Shown here in pieces: positions 17,801 to 25,825 of a stretch of 64,000 nt of DNA. Position 1 is the stretch's first letter; each line of letters starts with the position of its first letter. The notes beneath the pieces were generated by a model. It was not told the origin of the DNA. It ran no database searches and worked only from the letters and a program-made list of their open reading frames with translations. Location of the stretch: contig NZ_WYDS01000005.1 in NCBI RefSeq assembly GCF_009914765.1, positions 82,704 to 146,703 of the forward strand, read 5' to 3'. Made by a program: the position numbers and the translations under genes. This DNA is from Halodesulfovibrio sp. MK-HDV. GTDB lineage: Bacteria > Desulfobacterota > Desulfovibrionia > Desulfovibrionales > Desulfovibrionaceae.

Positions 17801-19171
17801 ATGTCTGTGTACAAAAGCACGTTGTCCCGAACAGGGTTGATTACAGTAATGACAGTTTTGGCGCTTGGCGCAAGCGCAACAGTAGTACATGCCGAAGACG
17901 AGGTTATGTATCTGACACAAACAAACGCGAACATAGTATGGACTCTGCTCGCTGCCATGCTCGTGATGTTTATGCAGGCCGGATTCACTTTGGTTGAATG
18001 CGGACTAACTCGATCAAAGAACGCTGGTAACATTCTCATGAAGAACATGTTGGATTTTGCCGTTGGAACTATGATGTTCCTTATGTTTGGTTACGGGTTA
18101 ATGTTTGGCGGAGATTTTTTTGGGTTGTTTGGAACTGACGGGTTCTTTCTCTCTTTCATCGATGTTCCGTCTGTCACTAGGGATTTCGATATTACATTCT
18201 GGCTGTTCCAGTCTGTATTTGCAGCAACAGCGGCAACAATCGTTTCCGGTAGTGTTGCAGAACGTACTAAATTTCAGGCGTACATTTTGATTAGTGTCGT
18301 CATCACAGGTCTTATCTACCCTGTAGCAGGCCATTGGGCTTGGGGTGGTCTTACCGGAAGCACGGGCTGGCTCGAATCTTTTGGTTTTGTAGATTTTGCA
18401 GGATCAACAGTTGTTCACTCCCTCGGCGGCTGGGTTGCATTAGCAGGTGCCATGGCTGTAGGTCCGCGAATTGGTAAATACATGCCGGACAAAAAGCCGC
18501 GTGCGATTCTTGGGCACAATATGCCTATGGCTGGTCTCGGTGTATTTATTCTTTGGTTTGGCTGGTTCGGATTTAACGCCGGATCAACAACCGTAGCTGA
18601 CGGTAGCATTGGCTACATTGCAATGAATACCAGCTTGGCTGGTTGCGCAGGTATGATTGCAGCCATGATCACAGTATGGATACGTTTTGGTAAGCCGGAA
18701 GCATCCATGACTATGAACGGCATCCTTGCCGGACTTGTCGGTGTTACCGCTGGTTGTAGTGAACTTTCACCGTTCGGTGCAATCGCTATCGGCGCAATTT
18801 GCGGCGTAGTAGTAGTTCTGGCCATACAGTTTATTGATACCGTTCTGTGCATTGATGACCCTGTAGGCGCTATCTCTGTTCACGGTGTCTGCGGTGCTGT
18901 CGGCACCCTCGGCGTTGGTTTATTTGCATCACCAAATTTTGGCTCTGTAACTGGATTTTTCTATAACGGAGATCTGTCACAGTTCGGAGTTCAGCTTTTA
19001 GGGGTTGTCGTCTTCTTTGCATGGGCATTCGGCGTCGGCACCGTCTGTTTTAAACTGATTGATAAAGTAGTTGGATTACGCGTTTCCAGCGTTGAAGAAA
19101 TTAAGGGACTGGATATTACCGAGCATGGTTCTGAAGCCTACAACGGATTCCAGATTTTCAGTGTCGAATAA
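17801..19171 (+). CDS. amtB: Ammonium transporter
   Basis: Inner-membrane Amt/Rh channel for ammonium uptake, 456 residues. An N-terminal signal-like segment ends near VVHAEDEV, followed by about eleven membrane helices. Family marks are FTLVECGLTRSKNAGNI in the first helices, DFAGSTVVHSLGGW with one of the twin pore histidines, GWFGFNAGSTTV, and GAISVHGVCGAVGTLGVG carrying the second pore histidine. AGGAGGTTACT precedes the ATG at 17801. The PII gene follows after 18 bp, the classic amtB-glnK pairing in which PII plugs the channel. Upstream lie a sigma-54 promoter and two TTACAA-type sites, so transcription probably responds to nitrogen limitation. Confidence 0.95.
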   Translation: MSVYKSTLSRTGLITVMTVLALGASATVVHAEDEVMYLTQTNANIVWTLLAAMLVMFMQAGFTLVECGLTRSKNAGNILMKNMLDFAVGTMMFLMFGYGLMFGGDFFGLFGTDGFFLSFIDVPSVTRDFDITFWLFQSVFAATAATIVSGSVAERTKFQAYILISVVITGLIYPVAGHWAWGGLTGSTGWLESFGFVDFAGSTVVHSLGGWVALAGAMAVGPRIGKYMPDKKPRAILGHNMPMAGLGVFILWFGWFGFNAGSTTVADGSIGYIAMNTSLAGCAGMIAAMITVWIRFGKPEASMTMNGILAGLVGVTAGCSELSPFGAIAIGAICGVVVVLAIQFIDTVLCIDDPVGAISVHGVCGAVGTLGVGLFASPNFGSVTGFFYNGDLSQFGVQLLGVVVFFAWAFGVGTVCFKLIDKVVGLRVSSVEEIKGLDITEHGSEAYNGFQIFSVE

Positions 19172-19189
19172 CCTGATTGGAGAAAAACA

Positions 19190-19516
19190 ATGAAGAATGT
19201 CGTTGCTTTTATCAGACCAGAACGTCTCCCGCAGGTTAAGCAGGAGTTGTTCGCCAAAGATCTTTTCGGATTGTCTGTTAACAATATTCTTGGGAGCGGA
19301 CAGCAGAAGGGTTTTACAGAAACGTACCGTGGTGTAACTGAGGAAGTGAATCTTCTTAAGAAGCTGCGTATTGAACTGGTTGTTCATGAAGAACGTTTGA
19401 ACGACGCTATCTCTGCCATTGAACAAGGCGCCAGAACTGCAACAGAAGGTGATGGTATCATCTACTTCCATAGCATCGAAGGCGTCCGAAGAATTCGAAC
19501 AGGCGAGGACTTATAG
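19190..19516 (+). CDS. glnK: PII signal transduction protein lacking Tyr51
   Basis: Trimeric sensor of ATP/ADP and 2-oxoglutarate, expected to dock on AmtB. The 108 residues follow the PII fold: the B-loop appears as ATEGDGIIYFHSIEGV and the end as RIRTGEDL. The T-loop reads GQQKGFTETYRGVTEEVNLLKK. Aligned to E. coli GlnB without gaps, Tyr46 is kept but the uridylylation site Tyr51 is Glu. Gln39 (GQQKG) is kept. Uridylylation at the usual site is therefore not possible. It is 18 bp after amtB and ends at a strong terminator. I call it glnK by linkage to amtB. Confidence 0.93.
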   Translation: MKNVVAFIRPERLPQVKQELFAKDLFGLSVNNILGSGQQKGFTETYRGVTEEVNLLKKLRIELVVHEERLNDAISAIEQGARTATEGDGIIYFHSIEGVRRIRTGEDL

Positions 19517-19578
19517 GGACAGAAGAAAGTAGTTTAAAAACTGCGTCTGAGTGCCAGACATACAATTGAAAAAAACAG

Positions 19579-19610
19579 AAAGGGTAGAGTGTAAAAAACT
19601 CTACCCTTTC
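19579..19610 (+). terminator. Intrinsic terminator after amtB-PII
   Basis: AAAGGGTAGAGT and ACTCTACCCTTT stem, with T-rich sequence after it. Confidence 0.88.
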
Positions 19611-19734
19611 ATTTATTTTTTTTTTGAAATCGTAATGATCGGGTCACAGCGTAAAAAAAATGAGAGACAGCTTACGCTTCATGTTCTTGCAGACGTTTCA
19701 TTGAAGAAAAAATACTGCTAGTTATGCACTCGGT

Positions 19735-19890
19735 CTGGCTCGAAAGATTAAAGACGCAGAAGAGTTGAAACAAGTTTGCGGATATGCTCGTGTGGACTGT
19801 TTTTGCCAGTCCATAGTTTGAACTGTTTTGCACCCTGTGCTGCGAACATATGCAGGCCGTCTATGTTTTCCAACCTGCTTCTTCTATCCA
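19735..19890 (-). pseudogene. Decayed tandem copy of the aroE 3' end
   Basis: This block repeats the last roughly 45 codons of aroE at an offset of 161 bp. Read on the minus strand it gives IDGLHMFAAQGAKQFKLW, then GKNSPHEHIRKLVSTLLRL and a TAA stop, against AEQFKLW, GKNIPHEHIRKLVSNLLSL and TAA in the intact gene. One base is missing near its 5' end (TGGAAAACATAG against TGGGAAACCATAG), so the reading frame is broken there. It has no start of its own. It lies directly downstream of the intact aroE stop. Confidence 0.85.
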
Positions 19891-19908
19891 CTTGACTGGC
19901 TCGAAATT

Positions 19909-20730
19909 TTAAAGACTCAGAAGGTTTGAAACGAGTTTACGGATATGCTCGTGTGGAATGTTTTTACCAGTCCATAGTTTGAACTGTTCTGCACCCTGTG
20001 CTGCGAACATATGCAGGCCGTCTATGGTTTCCCAACCTGCTTCTTTTGCGGTGCGAAGGAAAGTTGTTTCAAGAGGATTATAAACAAGGTCATACGCCGT
20101 GCCGTGCTCTTGAAACATTTCTGCTGTGAACGGAGTCGCATCTACATGCTCGCCGGACATGCCCATAGGGGTTGTGTTTATGACGAGATCTGCATCAACG
20201 GAACCGCGATTTTCCCACGCAACGGCGTCAATATTGAACTGTGTTGCAAGATTTTCCGCTCTTTGCGCTGTGCGGTTGCAAATCGTGATGTTGCTGATGC
20301 CGAGTTCTTGTAATCCCGCCAAAACAGCCTTTGCAGCTCCTCCTGCACCAAGTACAAGAGCCTTTTTAAGAGTCTTCTTTTTATCTTTGAGCGGCGCCAT
20401 GAAGCCGAGAACGTCAGTGTTGTCACCAACAATAGCATCATCTTTCCAGTAAAGTGTATTTACTGCGCCGACCTTTTCTGCCCGAGGTGTAATTGTATCA
20501 ACGTATTCCATGACTGTTTCTTTGTGCGGAATAGTGACGCTTGCCCCATACATAGGCAAAGTTCGGAAGCTTTCCATAAATTCAGCAAGTTTTTCAGGCG
20601 GGGTAGGGAATGCCATGTACACGGACTGAAGGGAAAACATATTGAACCCGCTATTGTGCAGGGCGGGGCTCATGGTGTGACCTAGCGGGTGTCCGATGAT
20701 TCCGTATAATTTTTTTTGAGGAGCAGTCAT
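19909..20730 (-). CDS. aroE: Shikimate dehydrogenase
   Basis: NADPH-dependent reduction of 3-dehydroshikimate to shikimate in aromatic amino-acid synthesis, 273 residues. The N-terminal substrate domain has IIGHPLGHTMSPALHN, with the shikimate-binding SPALHN, and VTIPHKETVMEY with the catalytic Lys. The Rossmann part has LVLGAGGAAKAVLAGL, then NRTAQRAENLA in the NADP-phosphate region. TTPMGMSGEHVD follows. The C-terminal DGLHMFAAQGAEQFKLWTG closes the substrate site. I chose the ATG at 20728-20730 because homology starts at KKLYGIIG and AAGGA lies upstream; the frame is open 48 codons further. Its 3' end is duplicated immediately downstream. Confidence 0.94.
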   Translation of the reverse strand: MTAPQKKLYGIIGHPLGHTMSPALHNSGFNMFSLQSVYMAFPTPPEKLAEFMESFRTLPMYGASVTIPHKETVMEYVDTITPRAEKVGAVNTLYWKDDAIVGDNTDVLGFMAPLKDKKKTLKKALVLGAGGAAKAVLAGLQELGISNITICNRTAQRAENLATQFNIDAVAWENRGSVDADLVINTTPMGMSGEHVDATPFTAEMFQEHGTAYDLVYNPLETTFLRTAKEAGWETIDGLHMFAAQGAEQFKLWTGKNIPHEHIRKLVSNLLSL

Positions 20731-20838
20731 TGTTTTTCCTTCTATGGGCAGCAGGTTGTGCAGTGCGTTGTTCTGTGTGCCATAGAGTGTAGCTAAGAAA
20801 AAACTGAAGGTACAGGGCGGGAATTGAGTGAAGACAAC

Positions 20839-20872
20839 AAAAAAGCGGAGTGCAAACCAAGCACTCCGCTTC
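20839..20872 (-). terminator. Minus-strand terminator between the acyl-CoA ligase and aroE
   Basis: Read on the minus strand, AAGCGGAGTGC and GCACTCCGCTT form a stem followed by TTTTGTTG. It ends transcription coming from the acyl-CoA ligase side, about 450 bp after that gene's stop. Confidence 0.85.
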
Positions 20873-21105
20873 AAAAATTCGGGTTTGGGGAGCCACCCCT
20901 TGCCATGAATGACCTATGAAAGAAAGAAGGTACTTTAACTATAGCAACCTGCGTGCCAACTTTTGTTTATAGTTTTTATTTTTTAAAAACACAGCAAAAT
21001 CAACAGGTAGCAGGAAGATGCTCAAAAGGTCGAATGTCGGCGAACGTAAAGTAATTTTTACTCCGGAAAAAGCTTCCGCTATTGGCAAGGGGATTGTGCA
21101 AAAAA

Positions 21106-21165
21106 TTTGAACCTCATTTGAATTTGCAAAGTTCGTATTTTCTGCAAATTCAAATGAGGTTCAAA
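21106..21165. repeat. 23-bp perfect inverted repeat with 14-nt loop
   Basis: The arms are 21106-21128 and 21143-21165 and are exact inverse copies, rich in the words TTTGAA, CCTCATTTG and AATTTGCA. No T run follows, so it is not a standard terminator. The right arm runs in phase into the 11-bp array. Confidence 0.9.
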
Positions 21166-21176
21166 TAAAGTTCAGC

Positions 21177-21286
21177 TATCGACCGACTATGAGTTAAATA
21201 TCGACCGAATATGCTTCAATTATTGACTAACTATGGACTAAATATAGTTAAAATATGGATTAAATAAGGTTTAAGTATGGGATAAA
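21177..21286. repeat. 11-bp phased degenerate repeat array
   Basis: Ten consecutive units of exactly 11 bases. All start TAT except the ninth, which starts TAA. The best units are TATGGACTAAA, TATGGATTAAA, TATTGACTAAC and TATCGACCGAA. Weaker units in the same phase can be seen before it, at 21155 and 21166, reaching into the inverted repeat. The array is in the 3' region of the acyl-CoA ligase and is not inside a plausible gene. Confidence 0.85.
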
Positions 21287-21321
21287 AGTAGTTACATGTC
21301 TGCTTTTATGCAGATCGAAAA

Positions 21322-23058
21322 TTAGTTGATGTACAAGTATCGTTTAATTTTCTGTGTGGGAGTTTTTTCAAACGGCTCAGTTTGTTCAGTAACTTTCATA
21401 ATTCGGGAGAAACCGGCAACTTTGTTGTTTACGGTGGAGCGGATTTCTTCCAGCAGTTTAAGAACTTTTTCTTCAAGCTTGCTCGCATGCAACGAGCCGA
21501 ATTCGTCGTCCACTTTACTTCTATCAAGGTGAATACGGGCGATAAGTTTTCTATCTTGTTCGTAGACGATGGTTTCCAGCACCCACGGGGACTGCATAAT
21601 CATGCCTTCAAGTTCTTCAGGATAAATATTTTCACCACTCGGGCCTACAATGACATTTTTAAGGCGACCTCGAATGTAAAGGAAGTCATCGCTGTCAAAT
21701 TTACCGAGATCACCAGTTCGGAACCAACCATCGTCTGTGAATACAGATTTCGTAATCTCAGGAGCTTTATAGTACTCCTGCATGACGCATGGGCCTTTTG
21801 CGAGGATTTCACCTTCACCAGTTTCTGGGTGCGGATTATCAATCTTCAGCTCGACACCTTCAAGTTTGTACCCTGTAGAGTATAAACGAGTCTGTGCGGG
21901 GCCTGTGCCAGCCAGTAACGGGCTGGTTTCAGTCAGTCCGTATCCGATAGCATACGGGAAGTTTGCTTCCTTTAAAAAGCGTTCAACTTCCGGCGCAATA
22001 GCTGCGCCGCCGATACAGAAAACACGCAAGCTGCCGCCGAATGTTTCCAGCAACTTTTTTCCGGCAAGGGCGTGCAGTTTAGGACGTGCAGCTTTATATA
22101 ATAGGCGTTTTGCCCAGCTGCTTGTCAGCTTTGGTAATATTGCAGCTTTAAAAATTTTCTCAATAACAAGTGGAACGGACAACATGACAGTCGGTTTAAC
22201 TAACGCCATAGCAGGCAATAAGGCGCGCGCTGTAGGCGGCTTATCCATGTAGTTAATATGCGCACCGTTCATAATCGGTAGGATTAATCCGAGTGTGCAT
22301 TCATATGTATGGGAAAGCGGAAGGATAGAGAGCAGTCTGTCGCCGGGGCCGACTTCAACAATGGAACGAACGGCATATGCATTTGAAACAATGTTGCCAT
22401 GGGTAAGGACAACCCCTTTGGAATGCCCAGTAGTACCGGAAGTGTAGATGATTGCAGCAACATCGTCTTGAGATACGGTATTTCCAGCAGAAAAAAGACT
22501 GACTGAGCCTTTAATTTTCTCTGCGTGTTCCCGCTCAATAAATTTTTGTGTCAGATCACGTGCCTTGTCCAAAAGAGAACGGAATTCACGAAGACCTGCC
22601 TTTTTTAATTCCTTCAGCTTTTGCGGCTCTTCGTCAAATGCAACCGGAGAGAATGTTTCCATCAAGAAAAGAATTGGCAGCTCATCATACTGGCCGTCTT
22701 CAACTTTATTAAACAGCTTTTGGGAAACAATAACTGCGCTTACTTCAGAATGACGGATGATGTGGTGCACTGCGTCCGGATGAAAATCTGGAAGAATAGG
22801 TACAGCGATTGCGCCCATGGCAGTAATTGCAAAATAAGCAATGCCCCAGTTTGGTGTACTTTCACTTAAAATAGCAACCTTGTCGCCAGCATTGATACCA
22901 TGCTCAACAAGTAGTCCCTGCAACCCCTGAACGGCAGTAGCAAATTCTTTGTAGGTAATGGGGGTTCCGCCAGCATTCGAAAGTGCCGGTTGATCTGGGA
23001 ACAAATCAGCACTGCGTTCGAGCACAGCGGTCAGTGTATACGTAGAAAGTGGGTACAT
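21322..23058 (-). CDS. AMP-forming acyl-CoA synthetase (long-chain fatty acid--CoA ligase type)
   Basis: Activates a carboxylic acid, probably a fatty acid, to the acyl-CoA through an acyl-AMP intermediate. The 578 residues carry the ANL signatures: the P-loop-like IIYTSGTTGHSKGVVLTHGN near residue 185, YGLTETSPL, then GWFRTGDLGKFD and the hinge IRGRLKNVIVGPSGENIYPEELE. The C-terminal catalytic Lys is in TPTQKIKRYLY. The LLSILPLSHTYECTLG stretch resembles long-chain ligases. The ATG at 23056-23058 is preferred because GGAG precedes it; an ATG seven codons upstream is possible. There is no beta-oxidation operon beside it. Substrate chain length cannot be read from the sequence. Confidence 0.9.
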   Translation of the reverse strand: MYPLSTYTLTAVLERSADLFPDQPALSNAGGTPITYKEFATAVQGLQGLLVEHGINAGDKVAILSESTPNWGIAYFAITAMGAIAVPILPDFHPDAVHHIIRHSEVSAVIVSQKLFNKVEDGQYDELPILFLMETFSPVAFDEEPQKLKELKKAGLREFRSLLDKARDLTQKFIEREHAEKIKGSVSLFSAGNTVSQDDVAAIIYTSGTTGHSKGVVLTHGNIVSNAYAVRSIVEVGPGDRLLSILPLSHTYECTLGLILPIMNGAHINYMDKPPTARALLPAMALVKPTVMLSVPLVIEKIFKAAILPKLTSSWAKRLLYKAARPKLHALAGKKLLETFGGSLRVFCIGGAAIAPEVERFLKEANFPYAIGYGLTETSPLLAGTGPAQTRLYSTGYKLEGVELKIDNPHPETGEGEILAKGPCVMQEYYKAPEITKSVFTDDGWFRTGDLGKFDSDDFLYIRGRLKNVIVGPSGENIYPEELEGMIMQSPWVLETIVYEQDRKLIARIHLDRSKVDDEFGSLHASKLEEKVLKLLEEIRSTVNNKVAGFSRIMKVTEQTEPFEKTPTQKIKRYLYIN

Positions 23059-23257
23059 GGGCGCTCCGTAAAAAATCATCCATTAAAAGCAGTGAATACT
23101 GTTCACTGCTAAACGAATTGTCTGTACGCGAAGATGGAGAAGTCTGCAATGCTGCTGACCTCTTTCTAGCTGTCTGTAACAGCATGTCAATTGACCTTTT
23201 TGGCTCTTTAAGCATATGAAAATGAGTACAACACTATTTTATAGAAAGGATAATCTC

Positions 23258-23563
23258 ATGATTAAACATATCGTTTGGTTTACTCTCAAAGAAGAAGCTG
23301 AAGGCGCATCCGCAGCAGACAACGCAGCTAAGACTGTAGCAATGCTCCGTGATCTTGAAGGAAAAATTCCTTCCCTCAAAACTCTCGACGTTTCTATGGA
23401 GTTTACAAGCACCACCACTGAAGACGTGCAGGTGATTCTCCTCTCTACCCACGATGACGAAGCAGGGCTCGCAGATTACGCGAACCACCCGCTGCATGTT
23501 GAATGTGTGGGCTTTATCAAAAAAGTTATCTCAGGTCGCAAAGCTATCGATTTTGTAGTTTAG
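23258..23563 (+). CDS. Dabb (stress-responsive A/B barrel) domain protein
   Basis: A 101-residue single-domain protein of the dimeric alpha/beta-barrel (Dabb) family. The pattern is MIKHIVWFTLKEEAEG at the N-terminus, then a helix with LRDLEGKIPSLKTLDVSMEF, and a C-terminal DYANHPLHVECVGFIKKVISGRKAIDFVV, which is the usual family close. Members bind small hydrophobic molecules or are stress-induced; the actual role here is unknown. I chose the ATG at 23258 because GAAAGGA lies upstream and the domain starts there; an in-frame start at 23216 adds 14 residues without homology. It converges on the cytochrome-b-like gene through repeat copy D. Confidence 0.88.
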   Translation: MIKHIVWFTLKEEAEGASAADNAAKTVAMLRDLEGKIPSLKTLDVSMEFTSTTTEDVQVILLSTHDDEAGLADYANHPLHVECVGFIKKVISGRKAIDFVV

Positions 23564-23569
23564 CAATCG

Positions 23570-24030
23570 GGCATTGTCTCCGACGGCGCTTGCCAGCGGG
23601 GCTTTGCCTCCGGCGGCTGGGCTGAAACTGTTCCACTGTCTTTATCCGTAATCTCTCATTCTTCGAGAACGGCTAAAGCTTTGCAAAGTTTCCCCCAGAC
23701 CCCCATCAAAACTTTTTATTATGCGATGAAATCCCGTAGATATATTTCTCACGCGGCTTGATTCCACTGACTTGAATAGCAAAAAGGCTGTCCTTCATAT
23801 GATGGACAGCCTTTTTTTTATTTTCAGAAAGGTAGTGTCGATAAGCCGCGAGGTAACATAAAAAACGTGCGCACCTCGCAAAATAAAAGTCTTTGGAAAG
23901 GGGTCTGGGGAAGAACCTTTCTACAGAAAGGTTTTCCCCAGCCGTCGGAGACAAAAAAAGCGTCGTCGAAGACCTGCCAGAGGCTAAAAAAATGCCTTAG
24001 AAAAAAAGCGTCACAGACTCGCCGAAGGCA
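23570..24030. repeat. Convergent-end modular palindromic repeat, copy D
   Basis: Lies between the Dabb gene and the cytochrome-b-like gene. Left modules are TGTCTCCGACGGCG, GCCTCCGGCGGCTGGGCTGAAAC, TAATCTCTCATTCTTCGAGAAC, CCCCCAGACCCCC and CACGCGGCTT. The core is GGCTGTCC/GGACAGCC. Right modules are the inverse set: AAGCCGCGAGG, GGGGTCTGGGG, CCCCAGCCGTCGGAGAC and, at the end, GACTCGCCGAAGGC. Confidence 0.85.
23782..23819. terminator. Bidirectional terminator in repeat copy D
   Basis: AAAAAGGCTGTCC and GGACAGCCTTTTTTTT separated by a short ATATGA-type loop. Confidence 0.9.
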
Positions 24031-24035
24031 ACCGC

Positions 24036-24470
24036 TTATTCTTCAATGTACGCTTTTCGTCCAGTTCGCACACACCAAACGGCGGCAATACCGAGCAGCA
24101 TGGCGAAGAGGAGATGCGACCAGTCTATGAGCATGGTGATCATTGGCGAGAAATGTACGTCAGGTAAATTTTTCATCACACGCACGTAGCCTGTGACGAC
24201 GAGTAGCGCGAGAAGTATGATGCGGAGGATTCCTGATGTTGTCAGTTTGGGCTGCTTTGCTACCCATAGCGTTACGAACCATGCGATTATGAACATGAGC
24301 ACGGCTGCGCCTATGTAATGCACCCAGTGGACGGTAAAAGGCTGTCCCAGCCATGCAAGGCCGGGGATGTCGGCAATGTAGTAACGCTTGAAGATGGGCA
24401 TTTGTCCCATGCCTGTTATGGCCATAAGTGCCATGAGCGGCACCCAGAGTCTGCGGATGATGTTAGTCAT
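24036..24470 (-). CDS. Cytochrome-b-like membrane subunit paired with the Fe-S protein
   Basis: A 144-residue inner-membrane protein with about four hydrophobic helices: one after MTNIIRRLWVPLMALMAITG, one at YIGAAVLMFIIAWFVTLWVA, one at ILRIILLALLVVTGYV, and one at LLFAMLLGIAAVWCV. Histidines in HWVHYIGA and DWSHLLFAM sit at helix ends as in haem-b or quinone-reactive subunits of formate dehydrogenase and hydrogenase complexes. It overlaps the Fe-S gene by 8 bp (ATGACTAA), so the two are translated together and probably form an electron-transfer module between the periplasmic face and the membrane quinone pool. I chose this start from the overlap. Haem binding is inferred. Confidence 0.78.
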   Translation of the reverse strand: MTNIIRRLWVPLMALMAITGMGQMPIFKRYYIADIPGLAWLGQPFTVHWVHYIGAAVLMFIIAWFVTLWVAKQPKLTTSGILRIILLALLVVTGYVRVMKNLPDVHFSPMITMLIDWSHLLFAMLLGIAAVWCVRTGRKAYIEE

Positions 24471-25461
24471 TGTTCTTCTCCTTGCGTGCGTCAGAGAGAA
24501 CTTTAAGGACGCCTGCTGCGACACCCGCAATTGGCGCGGCTATGAGTGCAGACGTTAATGTTTCTTCATTCGCCATGGAATTTTCTACCGGTGCGAGATG
24601 CGGCTTTCCTTTGCCCTTGTCGATGGCGTTGTTGAGCTTATCGAAAGGCACTGGTGATACATAAATTGTGTTTGTTCCGCCGTTTTCTTCCAGTCCGTAT
24701 ATGTAGCCGTTTGTGGCGGCTGCGAGCTCTTTTGCGTATGCGATCATTTCGCTGCGCTTACCGATGCGTTGCACATTCTCCGGGCAGGCTGTGATGCATG
24801 CAGGCTGCTCGCCTTGGGCGATTTTGTCGTAGCAGCGGTCACACTTGAGCATGGTTCCATTTCCGGCAAAGCGCGGGAGCAGGTCGAGATAGAGGCCTGC
24901 ACCACTTTGTCGTTGGGGGATGTGCCAAGGGCATACCGTTCGGCATTTAGCGCCGCCAAGACAGATGTCTTCATGTATGCGGACTACACCTGTATCTTCT
25001 TTGCGTGCAGCGCCCCACGGACAGAGGTTGGCGCACGGTGGGTTTGTGCAGTGCAGGCATCGGCGTGGAATGTTAATTTCGTGTGCTTCGCCGTTGTGTT
25101 CCACTTCTGCAGTCTGGATGAAAAGCCAGTTGTAGGGAGTGAGTCGGTCATCAACATCTTTTTTGTCTGACCAGTCTTCAACTTTTACGCGTGGTGGGAA
25201 CATTTTCGGAATTGGCTTGCGAACCGTGGGGTATTTGTGTGCGTTCGATTCTGTACAGGCGGTTACGCATTCCCCACAGCCAATACATTTTGATATGTCG
25301 AGCACAGTCATGAGCTCTTCTTTTGGTGCTGAATTCTGTGCCTCAGCGGGATGCACCGAAGAGGCACAGGCTGTAGCTCCGGCAGCTCCGAAAACTTTCA
25401 GAAAGGTTCGTCGGGAGATAGGCGTATTGGGTGATGAGTTTTTTTTCGGGGACTTCTTCAT
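24463..25461 (-). CDS. Tat-exported four-cluster ferredoxin-like subunit with one Cys replaced
   Basis: A 332-residue periplasmic electron carrier of the HybA/DmsB/NrfC type. The N-terminus has a Tat signal, SRRTFLKVFGAAGATACA. Four Cys groups follow: CIGCGECVTAC, CLHCTNPPCANLC, CLGGAKCRTVC and CDRCYDKIAQGEQPACITAC. In the third group the second Cys of the usual CxxCxxC is Gly (CLGGAKC), so that site could hold a 3Fe cluster or lack one ligand. The C-terminus ends in a hydrophobic stretch (ALIAAPIAGVAAGVL) that may anchor it. It overlaps the cytochrome-b-like gene. No molybdopterin or other catalytic subunit is next to it, so the electron donor or acceptor is unknown. Confidence 0.88.
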   Translation of the reverse strand: MKKSPKKNSSPNTPISRRTFLKVFGAAGATACASSVHPAEAQNSAPKEELMTVLDISKCIGCGECVTACTESNAHKYPTVRKPIPKMFPPRVKVEDWSDKKDVDDRLTPYNWLFIQTAEVEHNGEAHEINIPRRCLHCTNPPCANLCPWGAARKEDTGVVRIHEDICLGGAKCRTVCPWHIPQRQSGAGLYLDLLPRFAGNGTMLKCDRCYDKIAQGEQPACITACPENVQRIGKRSEMIAYAKELAAATNGYIYGLEENGGTNTIYVSPVPFDKLNNAIDKGKGKPHLAPVENSMANEETLTSALIAAPIAGVAAGVLKVLSDARKEKNND

Positions 25462-25825
25462 ATGTATACCTATGAATGAACCTTGCGGCTAAGAGTGTTC
25501 GGGCTGTCGTATGCTGACGAGATGTTCTGCGGAGTAAACCGCATGTATGGCGCACCACCGGCAGTATGACGGCTACAGCGAACTTACATGGTGGGGAATT
25601 CGAGAATCTGTTGCAATGATCTAGGTTAAGAATCTGTGCAAGATGCAGTGTTTTGTTACGTACTCAAGTGATGTGCTAGCCGTTATGGGCGTGGAGAAAT
25701 AGTTAAAAAAATGCGCACGAGTTGAGTAGCTCTGAGTAGCAAAGAATTGGCTTTGTTTTTTGATGAATACGGAGATTGCGAAGGATGTGGCGAAGCCATA
25801 TTTTTTTGGTTAGAGATATGGGTGG
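25462..25825. other. Intergenic interval upstream of the Fe-S gene
   Basis: About 360 bp, AT-rich towards its right end. I see no hairpin, RNA gene or credible ORF. Confidence 0.4.

Larger units (their letters stand above)
20873..21321. other. Long 3' region of the acyl-CoA ligase transcript
   Basis: About 450 bp between the ligase stop and the terminator. It contains a 23-bp perfect inverted repeat (21106-21165) and an 11-bp periodic array (21177-21286), both listed separately. A 30-codon plus-strand frame at 21018-21110, preceded by AGGAAG, is too short to support as a gene. Confidence 0.7.

Noticed and set aside
21018..21110. 30-codon plus-strand ORF with AGGAAG before it
   Set aside because: It stops inside the inverted repeat, has no conserved feature and opposes the expected direction of transcription.
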